Below, in pieces: positions 32,080 through 41,316 of a DNA stretch of 64,000 bases; the first letter of the stretch is position 1; each line of letters opens with the position of its first letter. The stretch covers positions 1-64,000 of the forward strand of contig CACKBU010000002.1 in NCBI GenBank assembly GCA_902598485.1. Direction: 5' to 3'. Origin of the DNA: an uncultured Pelagibacteraceae bacterium. GTDB taxonomy: Bacteria > Pseudomonadota > Alphaproteobacteria > Pelagibacterales > Pelagibacteraceae. The notes under the pieces were generated by a model. The model searched no databases and was not told the origin of the DNA. It worked only from the letters and a program-made list of their open reading frames with translations. The translations under genes and the position numbers were made by a program.

Positions 32080-33207
32080 ATGAAAACTCTAAAAAAAATA
32101 CCTTTTATTCTATCTATCCTATCATTTTTAACATTCTTTACATCAGTAAACGCTGAAATCAAAGTAGTTGCTTCTATTAAACCAATTCATTCATTAGCCA
32201 GTTACTTAATGGATGGTGTTGCTAAACCAGATTTAATTGTAGATGGTTATGCGTCTCCTCATGGATTTGCAATGAAACCTTCACATGCAAAAATGCTTCA
32301 AAATGCTGACCTGATATTCTGGGTTGGAGAAGATTTAGAAAATTTTTTGGAAAAACCATTAAATTCAATCGCTAAAAAAGCTGAAAAAATTGAATTAATG
32401 GAAATCAAAGGATTACAGGTATTAAAGTTTAGAGAAAGAAACATTTTTGATGATCATGACGATCACGGACATGACGACCACGATGATCATGGTAAAAAAG
32501 AAGATGATCACGACCACGATGATCATGGTAAAAAGGAAGACGATCATGATCACGATGATCACGGTAAAAAAGAAGATGATCACGACCACGATGATCATGG
32601 TAAAAAGGAAGACGATCATGGACATGACGATCATGATGATCACGGTAAAAAAGAAGATGATCACGATGATCATGGGCATGACGATCATGAAGGACATGCA
32701 CATGGAGAATTTGATCCACACATTTGGTTAGATCCAATTAATGCAAAAGTAATATTAAATGAGATGGTTGAGCATTTAATTGAAAAAGATCCTAAGAATG
32801 AAGCTAAGTACAAAAGTAATTTATCTAAAGCCTTAAAAGAAATCGATAAACTTACAATCGATGTGATGACTGATTTAAGTAACAGTGTTTCTTCTATTGT
32901 ATTCCATGACGCTTACCAATATTTTGAAGAAAGATTTAATGTAAATATATTAGGTGCTTTTACTGTTAATACAGATGTAATGCCTGGAGCAGAACAACTA
33001 GCAGAAATCAGAGAGATAATTGAACACGATAAAGTTGCTTGTGTATTTTCTGAACCTCAATTTAACCCTGATATCATTAAAGCGGTTGCAAAAGACATGA
33101 ATATTAAAACTGGAGTAGTGGATCCTTTGGGAGCTACTTTAAATCCAGGAAAATCATTATACTTTGATTTAATAAGAAACATGTCTGCATCCTTTAAAGG
33201 TTGCTAA
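32080..33207 (+). CDS. znuA: Zinc ABC transporter substrate-binding protein with His/Asp-rich tandem-repeat loop
   Basis: SIKPIHSLASYLM, YASPHGFAMKPSHAKML, long DDHDHGKKE repeat, DPHIWLDP, FHDAYQYFEERF. Confidence 0.94.
   Translation: MKTLKKIPFILSILSFLTFFTSVNAEIKVVASIKPIHSLASYLMDGVAKPDLIVDGYASPHGFAMKPSHAKMLQNADLIFWVGEDLENFLEKPLNSIAKKAEKIELMEIKGLQVLKFRERNIFDDHDDHGHDDHDDHGKKEDDHDHDDHGKKEDDHDHDDHGKKEDDHDHDDHGKKEDDHGHDDHDDHGKKEDDHDDHGHDDHEGHAHGEFDPHIWLDPINAKVILNEMVEHLIEKDPKNEAKYKSNLSKALKEIDKLTIDVMTDLSNSVSSIVFHDAYQYFEERFNVNILGAFTVNTDVMPGAEQLAEIREIIEHDKVACVFSEPQFNPDIIKAVAKDMNIKTGVVDPLGATLNPGKSLYFDLIRNMSASFKGC
32452..32703 (+). repeat. Intragenic tandem repeat (36-nt unit, about 12 aa GKKEDDHDHDDH) in znuA
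   Basis: Units start at 32491, 32527, 32563, 32599 and 32644; alternating codon variants (ggtaaaaaagaagatgatcacgac / ggtaaaaaggaagacgatcatgat) give a 72-nt higher-order repeat. Confidence 0.95.
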
Positions 33208-33216
33208 TCGTTATTA

Positions 33217-34188
33217 ATGGAAAACAAGCACCAAGTACCTGTTACTGTTTTAACAGGTTTTCTTGGTGCTGGAAAAACAACACTTCTTAATAGAATTCTA
33301 ACAGAACAGCACGGCCAAAAGTACGCCGTTATTGTAAATGAATTTGGTGAACAAGGTATTGATAATGACCTTGTGGTGGATGCTGACGAGGAAGTTTTTG
33401 AAATGAACAATGGCTGTATATGCTGCACAGTCAGAGGTGACCTAATTAGAATACTTAGTGGGTTAATGAAGCGAGCTGATAAACTTGATGCAATTATAGT
33501 TGAAACAACAGGTTTAGCAGATCCAGCTCCTGTAGCTCAAACCTTCTTTGTAGATCAAGATGTGGCAAATAAAACAAAGCTAGATGCAATTGTTACAGTT
33601 GCTGATGCAGTTCATCTAAGCTCACAAATTGAAGATCATCACGAAGCAGAGGAACAAATTGCTTTTGGTGATGTAATATTACTAAACAAAATAGATCTTG
33701 TGAAAGATGAGAATATAGACGTAGTAACAAAGAGAATTCGTAAAATTAATCCTTTTGCTAAAATTATTAAAACAACAAAATGTGGAGCACCACTAAAGGA
33801 AATTCTTAATCTTGATGCTTTTAGTTTAAAACGTATTTTAGAGGTAGAACCAGATTTTCTTGAGTCAGATCATGATCATGAGCATGATGATGATGTTACA
33901 AGTTTATCATTCGTATCTGACAAACCTTTAGACATGGAAAAATTTCAAAACTGGTTTGGAAAACTTTTGCAGACAAAAGGTCAAGATATTATGAGAACTA
34001 AAGGAATACTTGATTTCAAAGGTGAAAATGATCGATATGTATTTCAAGGTGTTCATATGTTGATGGACGCTTCTCCAATGGGAAAATGGCCAGACGATAA
34101 AGAACGTAGCTCTAGACTAGTGTTTATTGGACGTAACCTAGAAACCATGAATTTAAAAGAAGGATTTGAAGCCTGTAAATCAGAATGA
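33217..34188 (+). CDS. CobW/COG0523 family G3E GTPase (metallochaperone-like)
   Basis: LTGFLGAGKTTLLNRIL, NGCICCTVRGDL (CxCC), ETTGLADPAPV, His/Asp stretch DHDHEHDDD. Confidence 0.93.
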   Translation: MENKHQVPVTVLTGFLGAGKTTLLNRILTEQHGQKYAVIVNEFGEQGIDNDLVVDADEEVFEMNNGCICCTVRGDLIRILSGLMKRADKLDAIIVETTGLADPAPVAQTFFVDQDVANKTKLDAIVTVADAVHLSSQIEDHHEAEEQIAFGDVILLNKIDLVKDENIDVVTKRIRKINPFAKIIKTTKCGAPLKEILNLDAFSLKRILEVEPDFLESDHDHEHDDDVTSLSFVSDKPLDMEKFQNWFGKLLQTKGQDIMRTKGILDFKGENDRYVFQGVHMLMDASPMGKWPDDKERSSRLVFIGRNLETMNLKEGFEACKSE

Positions 34189-35219
34189 CAACTGATTTAA
34201 ATCAATTTCCACAGTTAGATAAAACTAAATTTGAGCAAAGAGGAATTCAGTTAGAAATTGGAGTTCCAGTAACCTGTGCAGTTTCAATTGGTAATTATAT
34301 AGCTGCTGGTTTTGGCGATGGTACTATAAGAATTTTCAGTTCTGGAGAAAAACACAAAACTTTGAAGGCTCATAAAGGTGTGATTCTTTGTATGGCAAAG
34401 GATGGTGATAACATTTTAACTGGTGGAGATGATGGTTATTTTTTAAAAATTTCACTTAACGGAGAAATAAATGAAGTTACAAACTTTGGTTCACGATGGG
34501 TAGATCATGTTGCAGCACATAATGGAAACCTAGTTTGTTCTTCGGGTAAGGTAGCTTATTATTGGGATAAAAATAAAAAAGAACCAAAATCTTTAAATCA
34601 TGATAGTACAATTGGAGGTTTGGCATTTGATGCTAAAGGAAGACGGTTGGCTGTATCTAGATACGGAGGTGTTACAGTTTGGAAAAAAGATTACAGCAAT
34701 AAGTGGAAATCAACAAAATTAGATTGGAAAGGTTCTCACAATAAAGTGAGTTTTAGCCCAGATGGTAAATACTTGGTAACATCCATGCAAGAAAATGTAC
34801 TTCGTTGCTGGCGTTTAAAAGATAAACTTGATTTTGCTATGTCTGGATATGGCTCAAAAGTCAAAAGTTTTGCATTCATTGATGATTCAAGTTATTTGGC
34901 AACATCAGGAGCAATAGATGCAATATGTTGGCCTTTTGACGGTGAGGGACCTATGGGACGCACACCTATTTGTGTTCCTTATGTAGGTAATAATCAAGTT
35001 ACATTTATAGAACCATTCCCTAATGAAAAAGCAATTTTTGCTGGTTTAAGTGATGGTTCTGTTTTTTTATCTCAAATTGAAAATGAGAATAACACTATAA
35101 TAATTAGAAGTTTCACAGGTTCTGAAGTTAGTGCAATCGCAATGACTGATGATAAATCAAGTATATTTATTGGTGACATGAGTGGAAATACTTTATGGAC
35201 TTCAATTTGGGATCAATAA
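34185..35219 (+). CDS. WD40 repeat protein
   Basis: Repeating blades e.g. GFGDGTIRIFSSGEKHKTLKAHKGVILCMAKDGDNILTGGDDG; VSFSPDGKYLVTSMQENVLRCW; 4-nt overlap with cobW gene. Confidence 0.88.
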   Translation: MTTDLNQFPQLDKTKFEQRGIQLEIGVPVTCAVSIGNYIAAGFGDGTIRIFSSGEKHKTLKAHKGVILCMAKDGDNILTGGDDGYFLKISLNGEINEVTNFGSRWVDHVAAHNGNLVCSSGKVAYYWDKNKKEPKSLNHDSTIGGLAFDAKGRRLAVSRYGGVTVWKKDYSNKWKSTKLDWKGSHNKVSFSPDGKYLVTSMQENVLRCWRLKDKLDFAMSGYGSKVKSFAFIDDSSYLATSGAIDAICWPFDGEGPMGRTPICVPYVGNNQVTFIEPFPNEKAIFAGLSDGSVFLSQIENENNTIIIRSFTGSEVSAIAMTDDKSSIFIGDMSGNTLWTSIWDQ

Positions 35220-35222
35220 AAA

Positions 35223-35465
35223 ATGTTTAATAAAAAAAAACCAAATTTAAAAACAATTCAGAATTTAAAAAATTATTTTATAAAAAAATATGAAATACCA
35301 GAAAGTACAATTTTAAGCATTGCAGAATTAAATTGTCATGAACCTGATTGTCCCCCAACCGAGACAGTAATAACTGCTAGATCAATAGATGGATCTACTA
35401 AAAACTGGAAAATTCATAAACCTATAGATGAAATAAGTGAAAATGACATTAATGATTTAGAATAA
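35223..35465 (+). CDS. Small conserved-looking protein with CHEPDCPPTET motif
   Basis: 80-aa ORF 3 nt after the WD40 gene; contains LNCHEPDCPPTETVI and KNWKIHKPIDEI. Confidence 0.75.
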   Translation: MFNKKKPNLKTIQNLKNYFIKKYEIPESTILSIAELNCHEPDCPPTETVITARSIDGSTKNWKIHKPIDEISENDINDLE

Positions 35466-35514
35466 AAATTGTTATTTATTGTAGAGAATTTTTTCTTGTT
35501 TCATATAATAAGAT

Positions 35515-36399
35515 ATGATGAATGATTTAAATTTATTTAAAAAAAATGGCTTTCTAGTTAAAGAAAATCTAATTTCTCAAACAAGGATAAATAAAATAAA
35601 TAAAATTGTTAATGAAGTAATTTCAAAAGAAAAAAAGAGAAAAAAAGGTAATGGTGCAAATGGAACTCAATCCTATAATAATTACCATTTTGTCTACAAT
35701 TCAGGTTCTTCAAAAAATAAAGAAATTTTAAGACTAAATAATCCTCAGAACAGACATAAAGTTTTCTATGAATTATCTAGAGATAAAAGAATTATATCCA
35801 TAGCTAAAAAATTATTAGGTGGAACAGTTAGATTCCATCTGGGTAAATTAAATTTTAAACTACCAAATAAGAAAAAAGGCAGTGAAATTGGATGGCATCA
35901 AGATTGGGCTTTTTACCCTCATACGAACGATGATTTGATTACAGTTGGTATATATTTAGATGATTGCTATGAAAAAAATGGGCCACTTAAAATAATAAAA
36001 AAATCACACAAAAAGAAATTGTACAGCCACCATAGCAAAGAAAATTATTTTGTTGGAAAAATAGACACTAAGAAAAATAAAATAGGAACTAAGGATAGTG
36101 TTTCCATAACCGGAACGGCTGGAACAGTAGTATTTTTTCATTGTAGATCAGTTCATGGGTCTGGACACAATCAAATGAATAACTCAAGACCCTTAATTTT
36201 ATTTGGTTATAGAGCTTGTGATGCGTGGCCATTAATTAATGATGGAAACCCCCATCCTGAAGTTAATTTAGAAAATTATGACAAAAATATTATTGTAGGA
36301 AATAAATCAATAAAACCAAGATTGACTAAAGTTCCAACTATAATCCCACTACCTAAGAAGAAACATTATATTTCTATCTACGAACTTCAAAAAAATTAG
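35515..36399 (+). CDS. Phytanoyl-CoA dioxygenase (PhyH) family protein
   Basis: WHQDWAF (HxD), GPLKIIKKSHKK, VVFFHCRSVHGSGHNQMNNSRPLILFGYR (distal His and Arg). Confidence 0.87.
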   Translation: MMNDLNLFKKNGFLVKENLISQTRINKINKIVNEVISKEKKRKKGNGANGTQSYNNYHFVYNSGSSKNKEILRLNNPQNRHKVFYELSRDKRIISIAKKLLGGTVRFHLGKLNFKLPNKKKGSEIGWHQDWAFYPHTNDDLITVGIYLDDCYEKNGPLKIIKKSHKKKLYSHHSKENYFVGKIDTKKNKIGTKDSVSITGTAGTVVFFHCRSVHGSGHNQMNNSRPLILFGYRACDAWPLINDGNPHPEVNLENYDKNIIVGNKSIKPRLTKVPTIIPLPKKKHYISIYELQKN

Positions 36400-36407
36400 A
36401 TCAAATT

Positions 36408-37088
36408 TTAAATTAGAGAATAACCAGAGGATCTTACAGTCCTTATAAGTTCTTTTTTATTTTGGATATTAATTGATTTTCTTAATCTTCTGATATGAAC
36501 ATCAATAGTTCTGCTTTCAACATTTATATTGTTGGGCCAAACATTTTCTAAAATCTGGTCTCTAGAATAAACTCTCTTTGGATTTGCCAAAAAAAATTCT
36601 AGTAACCTAAATTCCGTTGGTCCAAGTTGTATTTCTTTTTTATCTCTGTAAACCCTTTTTTCAATTCTATCTAAAACTAAATCTTCAAACTCTAAATTAT
36701 CAGATACAGTGTTAGGGTTAGATCTTCTTAAAACAGCTTTAATTCTTGCCATAAGCTCATTAAAACTAAATGGTTTAGTTAAATAATCATCAACACCACT
36801 ATCTAAACCTTTTATTTTATCTTCCTCTTCGCCTTTAGCAGTTAACATAATTACAGGTAAATTTTTGATACTATTGTCTTTTCTAATATTTTTACAAATT
36901 TCAATACCGGAGAGATCAGGCAGCATCCAATCTAATAAAAGTAAATCTGGCTGAAATTTTTTCAATTCTTTTAAACCATCATTGCCATTTACTGATGATG
37001 AAACTATAAAACCATTTTTTTCTAGATTATGTTGAACTAATTGAATTATTGAAGGTTCGTCCTCAATAATAAATATTTTGCCATTCAT
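36408..37088 (-). CDS. phoB: Phosphate regulon response regulator PhoB
   Basis: Receiver domain (LLLDWMLPDLSG, VDDYLTKPFS) plus OmpR-type winged helix; in pst locus. Confidence 0.92.
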   Translation of the reverse strand: MNGKIFIIEDEPSIIQLVQHNLEKNGFIVSSSVNGNDGLKELKKFQPDLLLLDWMLPDLSGIEICKNIRKDNSIKNLPVIMLTAKGEEEDKIKGLDSGVDDYLTKPFSFNELMARIKAVLRRSNPNTVSDNLEFEDLVLDRIEKRVYRDKKEIQLGPTEFRLLEFFLANPKRVYSRDQILENVWPNNINVESRTIDVHIRRLRKSINIQNKKELIRTVRSSGYSLI

Positions 37089-37089
37089 T

Positions 37090-37782
37090 TTATTGCTGAA
37101 TAACTTTTCCTTTAGGTCTGCTTCCTTTTAAATATTCACCTTTTATTAAATAACATATTGATTCAGCAATATTTGTTATATGATCACCTGCTCTTTCAAG
37201 ATTTTTTGTTGCAAAAATTAAATGTGTTGAAAAATCTAAATTCTTTTTATCTTTAGAAAGAAAATCAATTACACTTTCCATAGCAATATAAGTAAGGTCA
37301 TCTACTTGCTCGTCTTTTTCCCATACTTCTTTTGCTTTATCATAATTTTTATTAACATAACTATCGAGTACATCATTTAACTGCTTTATAACTAAATCAC
37401 CTAGTCTTTTTAAATTACCTAAAAGTTCCTCAGGTAAATCTAATGGAAGTGGCTTAACTTTTTTTGCATTACTTTTAGATAAATCTCCAATTCTTTCCAA
37501 ATCTTGAGATATTTTTAATGAACTAATTGTTTCTCTTAAATCAATTGCCATTGGTGCTCTCTTCACCAACAAAGTCATTATTTGCGTATCAATTTTAGAT
37601 CTAAATTTATTAATTTCATCATCACTTTTAATAATTTTATCAATAGAATCTTTATCTACTTTGATAACGGCATCCATAGAATCGACCAATTGAGACTCTG
37701 TTAAACTTCCCATTTTTATGACAGAATCTATTAAGTATCTCAATTCTTCTTCATAAGATTTTACTGTATGTTCATTACTCAT
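37090..37782 (-). CDS. phoU: Phosphate transport system regulatory protein PhoU
   Basis: Two PhoU helical repeats, DLERIGDLSKSNAK, NLERAGDHITNIAE. Confidence 0.94.
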   Translation of the reverse strand: MSNEHTVKSYEEELRYLIDSVIKMGSLTESQLVDSMDAVIKVDKDSIDKIIKSDDEINKFRSKIDTQIMTLLVKRAPMAIDLRETISSLKISQDLERIGDLSKSNAKKVKPLPLDLPEELLGNLKRLGDLVIKQLNDVLDSYVNKNYDKAKEVWEKDEQVDDLTYIAMESVIDFLSKDKKNLDFSTHLIFATKNLERAGDHITNIAESICYLIKGEYLKGSRPKGKVIQQ

Positions 37783-37785
37783 AAT

Positions 37786-38555
37786 TTATCCAAATCTACC
37801 TGTAATATAGTCTTGTGTCATTTTATTGTCAGGATTTTTAAAAATTTTCTCTGTTTTGCCTACTTCGATTAATTTACCTAGGTGAAAAAACCCTGTTTTC
37901 TGCGAAACTCTAACTGCTTGTGCCATTGAATGAGTTACAATTACTATAGTGTAGGTTTTTTAAGCTCATCTATTAATTCCTCAATTTTTGCTGTTGCTAT
38001 TGGATCTAAAGCTGAACAAGGTTCATCCATCAATATAACCTCAGGATTTACAGAAATTGCTCTTGCAATACAAAGACGTTGTTGTTGACCTCCTGATAAG
38101 CCTGTACCTGGCTCATCAAGTCTATCTTTAACTTCTTCCCATAATGCAGCTTTCTTTAAACTATTTTCCACGATTTCATCTAATTCACTTTTAGTTTCAC
38201 CTTTTCCATGAATTTTTGGACCATAAGAAATATTATCATATATACTTTTTGGAAATGGATTTGGTTTTTGAAAAACCATCCCCACTCTCTCTCTTAAAGA
38301 TACTACATCTAAATTTTTATCATTGATTTCAACACCATCTATTTCAATGTTTCCAGATACTTTACAAATATCAATTACATCGTTCATTCGGTTAATACAT
38401 CTGATGAAAGTAGATTTTCCACATCCAGATGGTCCAATTAAAGCAGTAACTTCTTTTTCGTTTAAATCTAAATTCACATTAAACAAAGCTTGTTTTTCTC
38501 CATAATAGACATTTAGATTTTTAGATTTTATTTTTACATTATTCATTAGTTCCAT
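37786..38555 (-). pseudogene. pstB: Phosphate ABC transporter ATP-binding protein PstB, interrupted by a 1-nt frameshift (ORF 37944..38555 plus continuation to 37786)
   Basis: Walker [41 protein letters not shown], then ...[11 protein letters not shown] stop; shifting frame at A6 (37956-37961) restores [56 protein letters not shown] stop. Confidence 0.92.
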
Positions 38556-39844
38556 CTTTTCTCAAATTTTTGTCTTAAGTATACTGCTAAAAAATTCATT
38601 ACAATCAAAAAACTTAATAACATCATAATAGTGGCTGATGTTTTTTCAACAAACCCTCTCTCAGCAGATTCTGACCATAAATAGACTTGTACGGGTAAAG
38701 ATGAAGAAGGATCAATTGGTGTTGACGGAATATCAACAACAAAAGCTACCATTCCTATCAAAATTAATGGAGCTGTTTCTCCTAATGCTTGTGCTAATCC
38801 AATAATAGTTCCTGACAAAGTACCAGGTAAAGCTAAAGGAACTACATGATGAAATACAGATTGAAATTTTGATGCACCTACTGCTAACGCACCTTCTCTT
38901 ATTGATGGCGGTACCGCCTTCAAAGAAGCCCTACAAGGAATTATTATTCTAGGTAAAGTCATAAGCGCCAAAGTAATACCGGCTACCAGAGGAGTAGATC
39001 TTGGTAATTGAATTGTAGCTAGAAGTATTTGAAGAGCCAATAAACCATAAACAATTGAAGGTACAGCAGCCAAGTTATTAATATTTATTTCTATGAAATC
39101 AGTGATTTTATTTTTAGGTGCAAATTCCTCTAGGTAGATCGAAGCTAATACTGCTACTGGAAATGCCAATAATAAACAAATTAAAATACTATAAAAAGAA
39201 CCTACAAGAGCACCGCCTATCCCAGCTATTTCTGGATCTCTTGAGTCTCCATTTTTAAAAAAGTAATTATTAAAATTTTTAGTGATTGTTTTATTTTCTA
39301 CTAAGACATCGTAAATTTCTAACTGGAAATTGGAAATTCTTCTCCTGTCTTCAGGTAAATCTCTTGGATAATTCCCCTTATGTAATTGATCAATATCATC
39401 TGAGGCCGTGATTTCTAAATTAATTTTTTTACCGATTAAATTTTTATTATTTAAAAAAGCTTTTTTTATTTCAATTTCAGCATCAGTTGTAAAAAGTTCT
39501 ATAAGCGCATCTTCTTCATCCATGTTTTTTGCTGGATATACCTTTAGCAAACTTTCTATCGTAATATCAAAAAAGTCAGCCTCTAATATTTCTTCTTCGG
39601 ATGCCCCAAGTTCCAATTCAAGAAGATCTTTATCATAGAAAACCTCAACATTTATTGCTGTTTTCATAAATGCAGAACTACCTTTAGAAAAAATGTTATG
39701 CACTAAAATCAAAACAAATAACAAAGCGAAAAAAATTGATGCTAGACCATAAAACCTAAATCTTTTTTCTGCATTATGTCTTTTCTTTAGTCTTTGTTCT
39801 TTAGTCATACTTTTCTCTATATTTTTTAACAGCTCTTTGAGCAA
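38546..39844 (-). CDS. pstA: Phosphate ABC transporter permease PstA
   Basis: [46 protein letters not shown]; pst locus. Confidence 0.93.
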   Translation of the reverse strand: MLKELLKNIEKSMTKEQRLKKRHNAEKRFRFYGLASIFFALLFVLILVHNIFSKGSSAFMKTAINVEVFYDKDLLELELGASEEEILEADFFDITIESLLKVYPAKNMDEEDALIELFTTDAEIEIKKAFLNNKNLIGKKINLEITASDDIDQLHKGNYPRDLPEDRRRISNFQLEIYDVLVENKTITKNFNNYFFKNGDSRDPEIAGIGGALVGSFYSILICLLLAFPVAVLASIYLEEFAPKNKITDFIEININNLAAVPSIVYGLLALQILLATIQLPRSTPLVAGITLALMTLPRIIIPCRASLKAVPPSIREGALAVGASKFQSVFHHVVPLALPGTLSGTIIGLAQALGETAPLILIGMVAFVVDIPSTPIDPSSSLPVQVYLWSESAERGFVEKTSATIMMLLSFLIVMNFLAVYLRQKFEKRWN

Positions 39845-41204
39845 TGTAATTCAAAATTAAGGTTGCAATAAATAATGTTAACCCTAGAGCAAATGCAGAT
39901 TGTGTTTTAGGGCTATCAAACTCTTGGTCACCAACTAAAATCATAACTATTTGAGTTGTGATTGTTGTGGTTGATTCAAGAGGATTTATAGTAAGGTTTG
40001 CAGCTAGACCCGCAGCCATCACAACGATCATAGTTTCACCTATTGCTCTTGAGACTGCTAAAAGAATAGAACCTATTATTCCCGGTAAAGCCGCAGGTAT
40101 AACTACTTTTTTAATTGTTTCGGATTTTGTAGCACCAATTGCATATGAACCATCTCTAAGTGATTGAGGGACAGAATTAATTACATCATCTGATAAGGAT
40201 GAGACATAGGGTATGATCATTATACCCATTATCAATCCTGCTGCCAAAGCACTTTCTGATGAAACTGTTAAACCAAAATTTTCTCCAATTTGTCTAAAAA
40301 AAGGTCCAACTGTTAAAGCTGCAAAAAAACCATAAACAACAGTTGGAATACCTGCTAAAATTTCGATTATTGGTTTTGAAATCCTTCTAATTTTTAATGA
40401 GGCGTATTCTGCCATATAAATTCCTGAAAAAAGTCCAATTGGAACTGCAACTAGCATTGCTATGAATGCAATAAAAGTTGTTCCAGCAATTAAAGGAATA
40501 AAACCGAAAGCATCCTTTAATTCTTCAAATTCTGCTGCAGTAATTGAAGAGGCATCTCTTACAAAAGCTCTTTGTGGGCTCCAATTTGTTCCAAATAAAT
40601 AATCAAAAATATTAATTACAGAAAAAAATTTAATACTTTCAAATAATAATGAAAAAATTATTCCTAGTGTTGTTAAAATTGCAATAAGAGATGATACAAA
40701 CAATAAGCCTTTTAATATAATTTCTACATCATCTCTTGCTTTATTATTTTTGTTAATTTTTTTTAAGGAATAAATTACCGATACTATTACTATAGCAAAA
40801 ATTAGTACAACTTTTGAATTTGTAAAAAGATTAATAAATTTTGCATAAGCAAGTGCGCTTTCTCTTAAAATACTGTCAATGTCACCAAAATAAGTTCCTA
40901 AATGAATAGCTTTGATTTTTTCATAAATTAAATTAGCTTCATTTTTGTCATTAAAAATAGCCCCTTGATTTGCTGCAGTTTCAATTATTATTGATTTAAT
41001 TATTACAGGCTCAAATAATGACCATATTAATAAAAAAACTAGAGAAGGAATTGAACACCATAAAACAAGGTAATATCCATAAAATTTAGGTAATGCATTT
41101 AATTTAATATTTTTTTCGATTGCAATACTTTTAGTTTTTGACCTTCCATAAAAAAATAACGATAGAGAAAATATTGTTATTAAAAATATTAGAACGAAGT
41201 TCAT
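39801..41204 (-). CDS. pstC: Phosphate ABC transporter permease PstC
   Basis: PLIAGTTFIAFIAMLVAVPIGLFSGIYMAEYAS, SRAIGETMIVVMAAG. Confidence 0.93.
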   Translation of the reverse strand: MNFVLIFLITIFSLSLFFYGRSKTKSIAIEKNIKLNALPKFYGYYLVLWCSIPSLVFLLIWSLFEPVIIKSIIIETAANQGAIFNDKNEANLIYEKIKAIHLGTYFGDIDSILRESALAYAKFINLFTNSKVVLIFAIVIVSVIYSLKKINKNNKARDDVEIILKGLLFVSSLIAILTTLGIIFSLLFESIKFFSVINIFDYLFGTNWSPQRAFVRDASSITAAEFEELKDAFGFIPLIAGTTFIAFIAMLVAVPIGLFSGIYMAEYASLKIRRISKPIIEILAGIPTVVYGFFAALTVGPFFRQIGENFGLTVSSESALAAGLIMGIMIIPYVSSLSDDVINSVPQSLRDGSYAIGATKSETIKKVVIPAALPGIIGSILLAVSRAIGETMIVVMAAGLAANLTINPLESTTTITTQIVMILVGDQEFDSPKTQSAFALGLTLFIATLILNYIAQRAVKKYREKYD

Positions 41205-41228
41205 TCGAGGTTTCTATAACTTTTAAAT

Positions 41229-41246
41229 GTTACATTTTTGTTACAA
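41229..41246 (-). promoter_or_regulatory. Putative PHO box upstream of pstC
   Basis: Reverse strand TTGTAAC-AAAA-ATGTAAC, direct 7-mer repeat with 11-bp period, 25 bp upstream of pstC ORF start. Confidence 0.55.
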
Positions 41247-41271
41247 ACTAACTCTGAAATTGAAATTAAAT

Positions 41272-41297
41272 AAAAGGCCAGTATTTACTGGCCTTTT
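41272..41297 (-). terminator. Stem-loop between pstS and pstC (terminator/processing hairpin)
   Basis: AAAAGGCCAGTATTTACTGGCCTTTT perfect inverted repeat followed by T-rich tract on the minus strand, just after the pstS stop. Confidence 0.8.
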
Positions 41298-41316
41298 ATT
41301 GGGGATAAGTTTAAAT

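Noticed and set aside
32422-32737. Overlapping ORFs (32422..32721 -, 32429..32737 -, 32447..32731 +)
   Set aside because: Low-complexity products of the znuA His-repeat DNA read in other frames
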